DNA of 24,354 nt from CAZABG01 sp964483465. GTDB lineage: Bacteria > Chlamydiota > Chlamydiia > Chlamydiales > Parachlamydiaceae. The notes beneath the pieces were generated by a model. That model searched no databases and was not told the DNA's origin. It saw only the letters and a program-made list of their open reading frames with translations. The stretch is from contig CAZABG010000031.1 of the NCBI GenBank assembly GCA_964483465.1, forward strand, positions 1 to 24,354. Reading direction: 5' to 3'. This document shows positions 14,404-22,490 of this stretch, one piece after another. How positions within the stretch are numbered: position 1 is the first letter of the stretch; every line of letters begins with the position of its first letter. The position numbers and the translations under genes were made by a program.

Positions 14404-14811
14404 TTATACTTTTGACGCACCGCGGTAGCCAATAAACAGAAGAGGAATGGCTATCGCAAGAAAAATTAAGCCCCAATCGCTATCCCAAGTGAGCGTCAGT
14501 TTTCCGTCTTGAGAGAAGAGAAAAATAATGATGCCGAATATGGCAAATACGGCCCCTGCCATTAAGCTGGACAAGGGAAGCAAATATCCATCCTGTTCCT
14601 GCTTTTGCGGCTCTACTTCTTCTGCAATGACTTCTTCCGGTTGATAGGGAGGCGCAGGGATGACCTCTTTACCTATTTTAGAATGGGTTTGAGGCTCATC
14701 TTTTAGATTTTCAGGGCTTAAATAGACTCCGCAATAAGGACATGTTTCTACTGTATGGGTTACGGCCCCTTCACAATTCCAACACAGTTTTTTCTTTACT
14801 TGTTGAGTCAT
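14404..14811 (-). CDS. Zinc-ribbon protein with two C-terminal membrane spans
   Basis: This 135-residue protein is not recognised by name. The N-terminus has a zinc ribbon with C10-x2-C13 and C24-x2-C27 (CWNC, CPYC). A polar, proline- and glutamate-rich linker of about 45 residues follows, then two hydrophobic segments at about 78-100 and 112-129 separated by a short loop, and a short basic end. The hairpin of two membrane helices with a tight loop recalls the bilobed hydrophobic motif of chlamydial inclusion proteins, but the cytoplasmic-type zinc ribbon in front is more typical of ordinary bacterial zinc-ribbon membrane proteins. It is convergent with the preceding forward gene (9 bp between stops) and divergent from the lipoprotein gene. 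Confidence 0.75.
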   Translation of the reverse strand: MTQQVKKKLCWNCEGAVTHTVETCPYCGVYLSPENLKDEPQTHSKIGKEVIPAPPYQPEEVIAEEVEPQKQEQDGYLLPLSSLMAGAVFAIFGIIIFLFSQDGKLTLTWDSDWGLIFLAIAIPLLFIGYRGASKV

Positions 14812-14902
14812 ATCTATATTACTATGATGTATGGATTATAGAGTTAATTTCAAGCAAGTCTTTTGCTTAGAGCCGATTGCAAAATCATTGTTTCGTATAA
14901 AA

Positions 14903-15421
14903 ATGTTCATTTATAGCAGTAAAGAAGCTTGGTTATTGGTTATGTTCTTGATCCTAAGTGGTTGCAGCTATAAAGAGGCGCCTCGATATAGATCAGAAAT
15001 CGAGTCCTGCGATTATAAATCTCAATGCGCATGGGCAATATTTGGAAATGAGGACGACGGAATCTACGGAGAAGAAGCTAATTTTTTACCGAATGAGCCG
15101 AACGATGAGGCTAAAGCGCGAAAATGGTGGATCCGTAATCCCCTGCACAACTTTTGTTTCTACGTAATTGGATCGGCAGACAAAGTAAATGATGAAATTA
15201 CTCTCTTTAAAGCGTCCAAAAATGGAATAGATAGTTTTAGTTATAAACCTATCGGCGATACCGTTTTTGCAGATACAGCCACTTCGATTTTCATCGCTCT
15301 TCACGGGAAAAAGCCTTTTTTCTCCCTACGCATCGGATCTCAATATCGCTCTTTTGATTTTTATTTGGGATGGAGGGAGAGGGGCAACTTCGGAATTAAG
15401 TGCTGCCTTAGAAAAGGATGA
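14903..15421 (+). CDS. Putative lipoprotein of unknown function
   Basis: From the ATG at 14903 this is a 172-residue protein with a lipoprotein signal: a hydrophobic core EAWLLVMFLILSGC with the lipobox LSGC and modified cysteine at residue 21. An ATG at 14831 in the same frame would put 24 more polar residues ahead of the signal and leave only 19 bp to the divergent zinc-ribbon gene, so I prefer 14903. Neither start has a clear Shine-Dalgarno sequence. The mature part contains aromatic motifs FGNEDDGIYGE and WWIRNPLHNFCFYVIG, and ends in SLRIGSQYRSFDFYLGWRER. A WRNPLHN-type motif seems familiar from hypothetical proteins of environmental chlamydiae, but I know no function. The stop codon lies inside a short repeat shared with the downstream gap. 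Confidence 0.68.
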   Translation: MFIYSSKEAWLLVMFLILSGCSYKEAPRYRSEIESCDYKSQCAWAIFGNEDDGIYGEEANFLPNEPNDEAKARKWWIRNPLHNFCFYVIGSADKVNDEITLFKASKNGIDSFSYKPIGDTVFADTATSIFIALHGKKPFFSLRIGSQYRSFDFYLGWRERGNFGIKCCLRKG

Positions 15422-15525
15422 AGGTGGAATTTAAATTTGATGACAGCTTTAACGCGGCAAACTAAAAGTGTGCTATCGCACGCCGAGCGCCGCTATTCTG
15501 CCTTCATCCTTCCGCCTTCATCCTT
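15414..15525. repeat. AAGGATGAAGG short inverted and direct repeats between convergent genes
   Basis: AAGGATGAAGG occurs at 15414-15424 and its reverse complement CCTTCATCCTT occurs twice, at 15501-15511 and 15515-15525, a 14-bp direct repeat with TCCG between. The similarity extends further: read on the minus strand the right-hand block continues GCGGAA where the left block has GTGGAA. An RNA from either strand could form an 11-bp stem with a long loop. The left copy includes the stop codon of the lipoprotein gene, and the right copies end 7 bp from the end of the DUF378 gene. The 15422-15532 interval contains nothing else that I can identify. Confidence 0.75.
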
Positions 15526-15532
15526 GGCTTAT

Positions 15533-15742
15533 TTATCCGCTGCAGTGCCAACGGTGCTGGATTGCTTTCCACTGGAAAATTTGCCAGATTGCCGCAAGAC
15601 CAACTAGGCCATATATGGCTTTAACCACTTCAGGGTAAGCCCCTAAAAGCCATTCTACCGCATTAAAATTAAATGCTACTAGACCCCAATTTAAGCCACC
15701 AATTACAAGTAATATAGCAGCTATAACGTCAATAAACTTCAT
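15533..15742 (-). CDS. DUF378 family small membrane protein
   Basis: This 69-residue protein has two membrane spans. The N-terminus VIAAILLVIGGLNWGLVAFN is the hallmark of the DUF378 family, with the glycine-Asn-Trp-Gly motif in the first span and IYGLVGLAAIWQI as second span. Function of the family is unknown. The start is supported by AAGGAA 8 nt upstream of the ATG on the minus strand, and a plausible promoter lies further upstream. The C-terminal tail after the second span (FQWKAIQHRWHCSG) is polar and unlike what I expect for the family, and it ends beside the short repeat block, so the end may have been altered. Confidence 0.88.
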   Translation of the reverse strand: MKFIDVIAAILLVIGGLNWGLVAFNFNAVEWLLGAYPEVVKAIYGLVGLAAIWQIFQWKAIQHRWHCSG

Positions 15743-15778
15743 GGTTTAGATTCCTTATATTTTTTCCAAAATATTTTT

Positions 15779-15807
15779 TATTTAGCTTAATTCGAATTAT
15801 CTAACAA
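15779..15807 (-). promoter_or_regulatory. Possible sigma70-type promoter for the DUF378 gene
   Basis: Read on the minus strand, TTGTTA (15807-15802) is followed after exactly 17 bp by TAAATA (15784-15779). Transcription would begin about 30 nt before the ATG at 15742, leaving room for the AAGGAA ribosome site. The surrounding sequence is very A/T-rich, so a chance match is possible. The forward lpd gene shares this 131-bp intergenic region; the rest of the region shows only a small GCTTG/CAAGC hairpin at 15836-15849. Confidence 0.33.
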
Positions 15808-15873
15808 CCTATTTGTAACCGTTGCTCGCAGGACAGCTTGCAAACAAGCACACTCTCTAAGTAAAATAGGGTA

Positions 15874-17265
15874 ATGGAAACGTTTGATATCATTGTGATT
15901 GGATCCGGGGTCGGCGGATACCCGGCAGCCATAAGGGCGGCTCAACGAGGCAAGAAAGTCGCACTCATTGAAGCAGGTGAAATTGGGGGCACTTGTTTAA
16001 ACCGCGGATGCATCCCTTCGAAAGCTTTAATTGCCGGTACCGAGCTTTATCACCGCATACAAAAATCTTCTGCAAAGTTTGGCATTTCTTATGACAATTT
16101 AAAGATGGATTGGAGCCAACTTCAAAACCACAAGAATGAAGTCGTTAAGAGGATGAGAAATGGACTTAAAAGTCTCATCCTCGAAAATAAAATTAAAATA
16201 TTTGAAGGCTACGGCTCATTTAAGTCTCCTACCGAAGTTGAAATTAAAGGCAAAGACGCCGCCACATTAAAAGCTGATAAAATAATTATCGCGACAGGTT
16301 CTGAACCAAGAGATATCCCTGCTTTTCCTTGCGACCATAAGCAAATTCTTGACTCTACCTCTTTATTAAATCTTGCAACCCTTCCAAAATCGATAGTTAT
16401 TATAGGCGGAGGGGTCATTGGCTGCGAATTTGCTTCCTTATTTAATCAGCAAGGAGTCGATGTCACTATCTGCGAACTTCTACCCTCCATTCTTCCTATG
16501 GAAGCGAAAGCGGTTGGCCAGCATTTAACAAAAAGCTTTAAATCGCGCAGCATTAAAATTGAAACAGGCGTTCAGGTTCTTGGAATTGATAAACAAGCTA
16601 AATCAGTAAAAGTGCGGCTTGCTGACAATAGAGAAATTGAAGCGGAAATCGCTCTTGTTTCTGTCGGAAGATCAATGAATACCCGAAATATCGGCCTTGA
16701 TAAGGCAGGTGTTAAAACCGATGATAAGGGCAATATCCCGACCAACGAGAGAATGGAGACAAATGTCCCTCACATTTATGCTGTAGGCGACATATCGTCA
16801 AAATGGTGGCTTGCCCATGTAGCCTCTCATCAAGGCGTCGTTGCGGCGGATAATGCGACCGGGTTTAAATCCGTCATGCATTATAACGCGGTACCCTCAG
16901 TTATTTTCACTTATCCTGAAATCGGCACATGCGGCTTATCTCTTGAGCAAGCGCAAGAAAAAGGATATGACGCAGCTCTTGGTCAATTCCCTTTTCAAGC
17001 TCTAGGAAAAGCCCAGGCCATTCTGGAACCTGAAGGTTTTGCGCAAATCGTCATCGATAAAAAAACAGGGGAAATACTTGGAGCGCAAGTGGTCGGCCAC
17101 GAGGCCTCTTCTCTTATTTCAGAAATGACGCTTGCCATTCAAAACGAACTTACCGTCGAATGCATAACGGATACCATCCATGCCCATCCAACCCTTGCGG
17201 AATCGTGGCTTGAAGCGGCTTTTCTTTCAATCAATTTGCCTCTTCATTATCCTCCAAAAAAATGA
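15874..17265 (+). CDS. lpdA: Dihydrolipoyl dehydrogenase (E3)
   Basis: This 463-residue flavoprotein reoxidises dihydrolipoyl groups of 2-oxoacid dehydrogenase complexes, passing electrons to NAD+. The FAD-binding site is IVIGSGVGGYPAAIRAAQ near the N-terminus. The redox-active disulfide is C41-x4-C46 in GGTCLNRGCIPSK. The NAD Rossmann motif is IVIIGGGVIGCEFA. The C-terminal dimer interface supplies H438 and E443 in HAHPTLAE. All catalytic features are intact and length is normal. The stop overlaps the start of lipA by 4 nt (ATGA). From memory C. trachomatis has the same lpdA-lipA pair (CT557-CT558) directly upstream of the same T3S genes. Confidence 0.96.
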   Translation: METFDIIVIGSGVGGYPAAIRAAQRGKKVALIEAGEIGGTCLNRGCIPSKALIAGTELYHRIQKSSAKFGISYDNLKMDWSQLQNHKNEVVKRMRNGLKSLILENKIKIFEGYGSFKSPTEVEIKGKDAATLKADKIIIATGSEPRDIPAFPCDHKQILDSTSLLNLATLPKSIVIIGGGVIGCEFASLFNQQGVDVTICELLPSILPMEAKAVGQHLTKSFKSRSIKIETGVQVLGIDKQAKSVKVRLADNREIEAEIALVSVGRSMNTRNIGLDKAGVKTDDKGNIPTNERMETNVPHIYAVGDISSKWWLAHVASHQGVVAADNATGFKSVMHYNAVPSVIFTYPEIGTCGLSLEQAQEKGYDAALGQFPFQALGKAQAILEPEGFAQIVIDKKTGEILGAQVVGHEASSLISEMTLAIQNELTVECITDTIHAHPTLAESWLEAAFLSINLPLHYPPKK

Positions 17266-18224
17266 GTCTTTTTGATTTAAATCCGAAAATTAAAACAAGG
17301 CTAAACGTCCTTCCGGAAAATCCGGAAAACGATGATCCTGCAAAAGCGGTAGGGCCCGGCCGCTTCCCCTCATGGCTGCATCGGCCTCTTCCAAAAGGAC
17401 GGGGTCTAGCAGACACACACCTAAGTGTCAATTCCAAAGGATTAAATACAGTTTGCGTAGAAGCCAATTGTCCAAATCTACTGGAATGCTGGTCAAAAAA
17501 AACCGCGACTTTTTTAATTCTCGGAAAAGCCTGTACAAGAAGCTGCGGGTTTTGCGATATCGATCATTCAAAAGCACCCCCCAAAGTCGAAGAGGATGAA
17601 CCTGTGCGTGTGGCGGAATCGGTAATAGAGCTCGGCTTAAAGCATGTCGTTATCACGATGGTCGCTCGCGATGATCTTGAAGATGGAGGCGCGAATCACC
17701 TTAGAAAGGTGATTGAGGAAATTAGAAAAAAATGCCCTCAAACTTCAGTTGAAACCCTTTCCTCCGACTTTCTCGGCAATAAAGAAGCGTGGAGAATATT
17801 GGTTGATGCGAATCCGGAAATTTTTAACTACAACATCGAAACAATAGAACGGTTAACTCCGCGCGTAAGACATAAAGCTACCTATGAAAGAACTTTAGAG
17901 TTTTTACGCTTCATCGCCAAAGAAAAGAAAGGCGGCCTAATTAAATCAGGCCTTATGGTAGGGCTTGGCGAAACGGACGAAGAAGTTTTACATACGATGA
18001 AGGAGCTAAAAGACGCAGGCGTCGATATCGTTACAATCGGACAATACCTACAGCCTAACCGATTTAAATTAAGAGTGAAAAGGTTTGTAACGCCTGAGAC
18101 TTTCGATTATTATAAAAGGGAAGGTGAAAAGCTTGGACTCATGCATGTCTATGCCGGCCCCTTTGTACGATCAAGTTATAATGCTAATTTGATCATAAAA
18201 CAATTTACTATCAACTCTTTATGA
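17262..18224 (+). CDS. lipA: Lipoyl synthase LipA
   Basis: LipA, 320 residues, is the radical-SAM enzyme that inserts two sulfurs into protein-bound octanoyl groups. The auxiliary 4Fe-4S cluster that donates sulfur is bound by C65-x4-C70-x5-C76 (CVEANCPNLLEC). The radical-SAM cluster is bound by C91-x3-C95-x2-C98 (CTRSCGFC). The C-terminal family signature SSYNAN is present and contains the conserved serine region that ligates the auxiliary cluster. The protein has a typical PSWL...PLPKG N-terminal region. The start overlaps lpd by 4 nt and the stop overlaps the following HEAT-like gene by 4 nt, so all three are probably translated from one message. LipA makes the lipoyl cofactor that Lpd acts on. 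Confidence 0.96.
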   Translation: MSLFDLNPKIKTRLNVLPENPENDDPAKAVGPGRFPSWLHRPLPKGRGLADTHLSVNSKGLNTVCVEANCPNLLECWSKKTATFLILGKACTRSCGFCDIDHSKAPPKVEEDEPVRVAESVIELGLKHVVITMVARDDLEDGGANHLRKVIEEIRKKCPQTSVETLSSDFLGNKEAWRILVDANPEIFNYNIETIERLTPRVRHKATYERTLEFLRFIAKEKKGGLIKSGLMVGLGETDEEVLHTMKELKDAGVDIVTIGQYLQPNRFKLRVKRFVTPETFDYYKREGEKLGLMHVYAGPFVRSSYNANLIIKQFTINSL

Positions 18225-19090
18225 ATACTCTCGTCCCCTCCGACCACGAAATTTTAATGCACAGAGACGCCCACTTTGGCGGCAAGTTCGACAGAATGCT
18301 CGAATACTACAGACAAGGCAAAAAAGGTGTAAATCCAGATTTTGATATGGAACGGATCTTATATCTTTACGATATCGAAAGGGATTTAGGAGTAAATTTA
18401 AGTCTTGAGACTTTAGACGACGAAGAAAAAGACAAGGTTGAAGAGTCGATTAAAAGATACGAAACTTTGCGGACATTAAGTCATAAAAAAAATAAGAATA
18501 TTCATGCCTTATTAGCCGAACTGATTCTTTCAGACGAAGAAACGCCGCAAAAAGAGATCGATGCCATCATCGCTTTAAAAAGCGATGCGGTAAAGCCGCT
18601 TGTAGAAATAATCAAAGATGAAACGTATACCGATCCTGTTTATCCGGGCTTTGGCCTTATTCCCTCTCTTGCTACCGAAATCCTCGGTTTAATTGGAGAT
18701 AAACGCGCAATTATCGCTCTTTTCGAAGAGATCAACCAAGGCGATTTTTTCGACGATGAAGTCGTCTTCAACTCTTTAAAAAGAATTGGATCTCCAAGCC
18801 AGCAATTTTTACTAAAAGTTCTTCATGCTCAACCCATTACAGCAGACAACGAAAAAGCGGCTCAAGCGCTTCATGTGTTTGATGACCCTGCGGTTAGCAC
18901 GGCTTGCTTAAATATGTTAAAAACATTCGATTGGAAGAAGAATGAAATATTTGCAAGCTATCTAATTTTAAATTGTGAAAATTTAAATGAATTAGAACGA
19001 ATAGAATTTAAAAAATTAGAAGATAAAATCCCCAAAAATTTAAAAACTGATTTTTTAGCGATTATTCAAGGTTGGCAGAAAATACCTTGA
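18221..19090 (+). CDS. HEAT-repeat-like hypothetical protein
   Basis: This 289-residue protein is not assigned to a named family. From about residue 85 onward it is made of helical pairs resembling HEAT repeats, for example DAVKPLVEIIKDE, ATEILGLIGDKRAIIALFEE and VVFNSLKRIGSPSQQFLLKV, with Asp- and Ala-rich turns. The N-terminal 80 residues are charged. No signal peptide, membrane span or cysteine motif is present. HEAT repeats usually make protein-binding surfaces. The ATG overlaps the lipA stop by 4 nt (ATGA). In C. trachomatis, as I remember, lipA is directly followed by the T3S gene, so this gene would be an insertion between them. A link to secretion is possible from position only. Confidence 0.72.
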   Translation: MNTLVPSDHEILMHRDAHFGGKFDRMLEYYRQGKKGVNPDFDMERILYLYDIERDLGVNLSLETLDDEEKDKVEESIKRYETLRTLSHKKNKNIHALLAELILSDEETPQKEIDAIIALKSDAVKPLVEIIKDETYTDPVYPGFGLIPSLATEILGLIGDKRAIIALFEEINQGDFFDDEVVFNSLKRIGSPSQQFLLKVLHAQPITADNEKAAQALHVFDDPAVSTACLNMLKTFDWKKNEIFASYLILNCENLNELERIEFKKLEDKIPKNLKTDFLAIIQGWQKIP

Positions 19091-19114
19091 ACGATTAACG
19101 TCTCATTTTAGAAT
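19087..19114 (+). promoter_or_regulatory. Possible promoter of the type III secretion operon
   Basis: TTGAAC (19087-19092) is followed after 16 bp by TAGAAT (19109-19114), 20 nt before the sctJ ATG. This is the only gap of note (44 bp) between lpd and the end of the window, where most genes overlap or abut, so it is the natural place for transcription of the T3S genes to start. The match to the chlamydial major sigma factor consensus is moderate and the spacer is one base short of ideal. Confidence 0.42.
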
Positions 19115-19134
19115 ACCTTTTAGTAGAGTAGGTT

Positions 19135-20145
19135 ATGACAGACTTCTTTCGAAATTCCATTGAGTCATTGAAATTAACATTTAATAGAATTTTACCTCTT
19201 TTATTTATTGTCACACTATTTTGCGCGTGCGAATCGCGTAAAACGATTGTGAATGGTCTGCAGGAAAAGGAAGCGAATGAAATATTGGTTTACCTATCTA
19301 CAAAAGGGGTAGAAGCGCAAAAAATTCCTGTAGCAGGCGCTACAACCGGCGGTCAAAAGACAACGGTTTATGACATAAACGTTAAAGAGGAAGACGCCAA
19401 TAACGCGATGTCTCTTTTAAATCAGGCAGGACTTCCAAGACGCCCAGGACAGAATCTTTTAGGCATTTTTGCGAACACCGGCCTTGTTCCCTCTGAAATG
19501 CAGGATAAAATCAGATATCAAGCGGGGCTTGCTGAACAAATCGCATCCACCATACGAAAAATCGACGGTGTACTAGACGCTGAAGTGCAAATCTCTTTTC
19601 CCGAAGAAGACCCTTTGAATCCTCAAGCGGCTAACAAGCAAAAAATTACCGCATCCGTCTACATAAAGCATAACGGCGTTTTAGACGATCCGAATTCTCA
19701 CCTTCTGACAAAGATTAAAAGGCTTGTAGCTGCATCTGTAACAGGACTTGATTATGATAATGTTACGGTTATTTCTGATCGGGCTAGATTTTCCGACTTT
19801 CAATCTGGTGCCCTTCAAGGAGCATTTGAGGGAGATAAGCAATTCGTAAATATTTGGACTATAGTCCTCGCTAAAGAGTCGGTAACCCGTTTCCGCGTTA
19901 TCTTTTTCTCTCTTATCGTGATTACCCTGCTTTTACTTTTAAGCCTTATCTGGCTCGCCTATAAATTGTATCCAATCCTTGAAAAAGAGGGTGGAGTAAA
20001 AGAGCTCTTCCACATACACCCGCTTGGACAGGGCGATAAAAAGCCTGAAGAGAAAAAAGCCGAAGAGGCGGTCCAAAAAGATAAAGTGAAAGAAGGTCAA
20101 GACGCGATCGATAGCACTGTAGATAAGGATGTGGATGAAACGTAA
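19135..20145 (+). CDS. sctJ: Type III secretion inner-membrane ring lipoprotein SctJ (YscJ/PrgK family)
   Basis: SctJ, 336 residues, forms the inner ring of the injectisome in the inner membrane. The N-terminal signal IVTLFCAC ends in a lipobox with C32 as lipidated residue. The family core follows (LQEKEANEILVYLSTKGVEA, ANNAMSLLNQAGLP, LVPSEMQDKIRYQAGLAEQI, IDGVLDAEVQISFPEEDPLN). A membrane helix is at about 252-276 (VIFFSLIVITLLLLLSLIWL). The C-terminal tail of about 55 residues is cytoplasmic and highly charged with Lys and Glu. The gene starts the T3S operon; its stop shares one base with the next ATG (TAATG). It matches CT559 in order. The lipobox has Phe instead of Leu at -3. Confidence 0.95.
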   Translation: MTDFFRNSIESLKLTFNRILPLLFIVTLFCACESRKTIVNGLQEKEANEILVYLSTKGVEAQKIPVAGATTGGQKTTVYDINVKEEDANNAMSLLNQAGLPRRPGQNLLGIFANTGLVPSEMQDKIRYQAGLAEQIASTIRKIDGVLDAEVQISFPEEDPLNPQAANKQKITASVYIKHNGVLDDPNSHLLTKIKRLVAASVTGLDYDNVTVISDRARFSDFQSGALQGAFEGDKQFVNIWTIVLAKESVTRFRVIFFSLIVITLLLLLSLIWLAYKLYPILEKEGGVKELFHIHPLGQGDKKPEEKKAEEAVQKDKVKEGQDAIDSTVDKDVDET

Positions 20146-21017
20146 TGGAAGGTGACGATCCAAAAAAGTCGCTTTATTTGAAGTTGCTTTTGAATCGCTC
20201 TCAGAAGGGCACTCAGGATCCTACGCTCAAATTTCTTCCCCAAAAAAGCCGAGAAGACGCTTTAAAGCATTCAACACTTGAAACAAAGCTCGATCTCGCG
20301 GTTATTTTTCCTCCCGATTATCTTAAAAAAATCCACTATTCCTGGCTTAAAAAAGTTCTTGATGAGCTTCCTAAAGAAGAGGCTCCCTATTATCTCTCTG
20401 CTTTAGATAAAAAAAAACGGGACGAAATTTTAAGGATTTTCCCGGTTGTTAAAGAGATTCAAGAATCGAAAGGGTTTGTAAAATCATTTATCCAGAAAAA
20501 ATGGATAGAAAAATTGGTACCAGCCGATTTTATCCCTCTGCCTTTTTTGCCAAAAAGCGATTTAGATCCTTTATATGCCTTATCAAAAAACGAGCTTATA
20601 GAACTCATTTCCTATCTTGGCATTTATGACCTTGCGCATGAAATGAAAAAAGTGGTCGATACTAAGGTTTTAAAAAACATATACGGAAATCTAAATCCTC
20701 AAAAACTTGATTATCTAAAGTCTCTCCTGCAGCAAAAAGAAAAAATTGCTACTCCTAAATTCGATTTGAAAGACTGGTCGGGAGACATTAAAGAGCTTGA
20801 AAACAGACTTCATAAACGGGGATTAAGAAGGCTCCACCTCGCTATGGCAAAAGAGCATCCCTCTAAAAAATGGCTCATCACAAGAACACTTGACACAGGA
20901 CGGGGGCAAATCCTTGTAGAGACAATTCATGAAGATATTAATCCCCATATCATAACAACCCTGACAGGACAGGTGCTTGATACGCTAAAATTCCTGGGTA
21001 AGGTGAACCGTGGCTAA
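20145..21017 (+). CDS. sctK: SctK-like type III secretion sorting-platform protein
   Basis: This 290-residue soluble protein is poorly conserved at sequence level. Assignment rests on its place between sctJ and sctL, as in C. trachomatis (CT560, from memory), and on features of the family: an N-terminal region with PPDYLKKIHYSWLKKVLDEL, a helical middle and a lysine-rich C-terminus ending in KFLGKVNRG. SctK links the cytoplasmic ring (SctQ, SctL, SctN) to the inner-membrane ring. No membrane segment or signal peptide is seen. The start shares one base with the sctJ stop, and the end overlaps sctL by 8 nt. Confidence 0.75.
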   Translation: MEGDDPKKSLYLKLLLNRSQKGTQDPTLKFLPQKSREDALKHSTLETKLDLAVIFPPDYLKKIHYSWLKKVLDELPKEEAPYYLSALDKKKRDEILRIFPVVKEIQESKGFVKSFIQKKWIEKLVPADFIPLPFLPKSDLDPLYALSKNELIELISYLGIYDLAHEMKKVVDTKVLKNIYGNLNPQKLDYLKSLLQQKEKIATPKFDLKDWSGDIKELENRLHKRGLRRLHLAMAKEHPSKKWLITRTLDTGRGQILVETIHEDINPHIITTLTGQVLDTLKFLGKVNRG

Positions 21018-21651
21018 AAAACTATTCGATCTCATCAATGATGGCGAAATCCATTTCACGTCCGATAGCAAAATCATCAAAAAAAAGGATTTTGCTCAGG
21101 CCCTATCTGGTGAAGAAATTATCGAAAAAATTAAGCAGGATGCTGAAACGTATCGCCAAACCGTTGTTAAAGAAATTGAAGATGAAAAAAAGAAAGCCAT
21201 CGAAGAGGGCTATAACGAAGGGTTTAAAAGCTGGCTTGAACACATCGCGAAATTAGAAGAAGAAATCGTTCAAGTAAGAAAAGAATATGAAAAATTGATG
21301 GTCCCCGTCCTTTTGAGGGCTGTTAAAAAAATCGTTGGCCATGAACTTGAAAATCGGCAAGACACGATAGTAGATATTATTTCGACAAGCCTTAAGGCGG
21401 TTGCCACGCATAAAAAAATTACTCTCTATGTAAGCCCAAAAGAGAAAGCCGTCGTAGAGGCAAATAAAAATAAACTGAAAAATCAATTTGAACAACTCGA
21501 AGTCTTTCAAATCAGGGAAAGAAACGATATTCAGCCTGGCGGCGTCATCATTGAGACGGAAGGCGGCATCATTAATGCTCAGCTCGAAAATCAATGGAAT
21601 GCCCTCGAGAAAGCTTTTGAAAACCTGTTTAAATTAAAGGCTGCAAAATGA
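21010..21651 (+). CDS. sctL: Type III secretion stator protein SctL (YscL/FliH family)
   Basis: SctL, 213 residues, is the peripheral stalk or stator that regulates the secretion ATPase SctN. It has a helical, charged N-terminal half with a glutamate/lysine-rich stretch at about 40-95 including the glycine-spaced segment EEGYNEGFKSWLEHI, typical of FliH/YscL. The C-terminal domain resembles the V-type ATPase E subunit (GHELENRQDTIVDIISTSLK, NDIQPGGVIIETEGGIINAQ). The start is a GTG at 21010 with AAGGTG 6-7 nt upstream, and it overlaps the preceding gene by 8 nt. The stop overlaps sctR by 4 nt (ATGA). Matches CT561 in order. Confidence 0.92.
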   Translation: MAKKLFDLINDGEIHFTSDSKIIKKKDFAQALSGEEIIEKIKQDAETYRQTVVKEIEDEKKKAIEEGYNEGFKSWLEHIAKLEEEIVQVRKEYEKLMVPVLLRAVKKIVGHELENRQDTIVDIISTSLKAVATHKKITLYVSPKEKAVVEANKNKLKNQFEQLEVFQIRERNDIQPGGVIIETEGGIINAQLENQWNALEKAFENLFKLKAAK

Positions 21652-22478
21652 TCCGCCTTTTAATGATCTTAGCCCTTTTTTTTGCTCAACCGCTCCTTTC
21701 TGTCGATGTGAAATCGATCGAAAAAAGCGCCTCGCAAACACTAACCCCGGCCCAGATTCAAGCTCAAAAAGCTCCTGGGAATTTGGAAGGATTTGAAAAC
21801 TTTAGACGACCTTCGCTAATTACTCAAGCGACCGCCCTTACCCTTCTTTCCCTTCTCCCCTTTATTGTTATGATTTTAAGTTCATTCCTTAAAATTGTAA
21901 TTGTTCTTTCTCTTTTAAGATCCGCTTTAGGTGTGCAGCAAGCGCCTCCGAATCCGGTCATTAACGGCGTCGCTTTCATGCTCTCCTTATTTGTCATGTA
22001 TCCGACGGCTATGAAAATGTATGACGCCGCGCAAGCTACCATTGCCAGGACTAAAGCGCCAGACTCTCTCGTCGCACCTGACTCTGCCGCCTATATCATG
22101 AACATCGCGAATGACGCGAAAGAGCCTTTGAGGGAATTTTTAAAAAGAAACTCGCTTGCAAAGCACCAGGCCCTTTTTTATGGAATGAGTTTGAAAACGC
22201 TTCCTGAAGAACATCGCTCCGAAATTAAGCCGGACGATTTTATGATTTTAGTCCCCTCCTTTATTACGAGCCAATTAAAAGACGCCTTTGAAATAGGCGT
22301 GCTAATTTATATCCCCTTTTTCGTCATCGACCTTGTTACGTCAAACGTCCTTCTTGCGATGGGGATGATGATGCTTTCGCCTGTAACGATTTCGATGCCT
22401 TTAAAGCTCTTTTTGCTTGTAATGCTCGATGGGTGGACGCTATTGATCGAGGGACTTGTAAATACGTTTAAGCAGTAG
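21648..22478 (+). CDS. sctR: Type III secretion export gate protein SctR (YscR/FliP family)
   Basis: SctR, 276 residues, forms the core of the export gate with SctS and SctT. The N-terminus MIRLLMILALFFAQPLLS looks like a cleavable signal, as in FliP. The first span LTLLSLLPFIVMILSSFLKI leads into the signature IVLSLLRSALGVQQAPPNPV, then a second span (VINGVAFMLSLFVMYPTAMK) and a large polar loop of about 90 residues. Two further spans follow (IGVLIYIPFFVIDLVTSNVL and MPLKLFLLVMLDGWTLLI). Motifs and length fit SctR. It overlaps sctL by 4 nt; sctS follows after 12 nt. Matches CT562 in order. Confidence 0.96.
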   Translation: MIRLLMILALFFAQPLLSVDVKSIEKSASQTLTPAQIQAQKAPGNLEGFENFRRPSLITQATALTLLSLLPFIVMILSSFLKIVIVLSLLRSALGVQQAPPNPVINGVAFMLSLFVMYPTAMKMYDAAQATIARTKAPDSLVAPDSAAYIMNIANDAKEPLREFLKRNSLAKHQALFYGMSLKTLPEEHRSEIKPDDFMILVPSFITSQLKDAFEIGVLIYIPFFVIDLVTSNVLLAMGMMMLSPVTISMPLKLFLLVMLDGWTLLIEGLVNTFKQ

Positions 22479-22490
22479 GATTGATTTAAT

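Noticed and set aside
14852..14868. Hairpin AAGCAA/TTGCTT upstream of the lipoprotein gene
   Set aside because: A 6-bp A/T-rich stem with a 5-nt loop is expected by chance and has no T tract or supporting context.
15838..15867. Promoter TTGCAA-18-TAAAAT for lpd
   Set aside because: The spacing is acceptable, but transcription would start about at the ATG, leaving no room for a leader; not strong enough to list.
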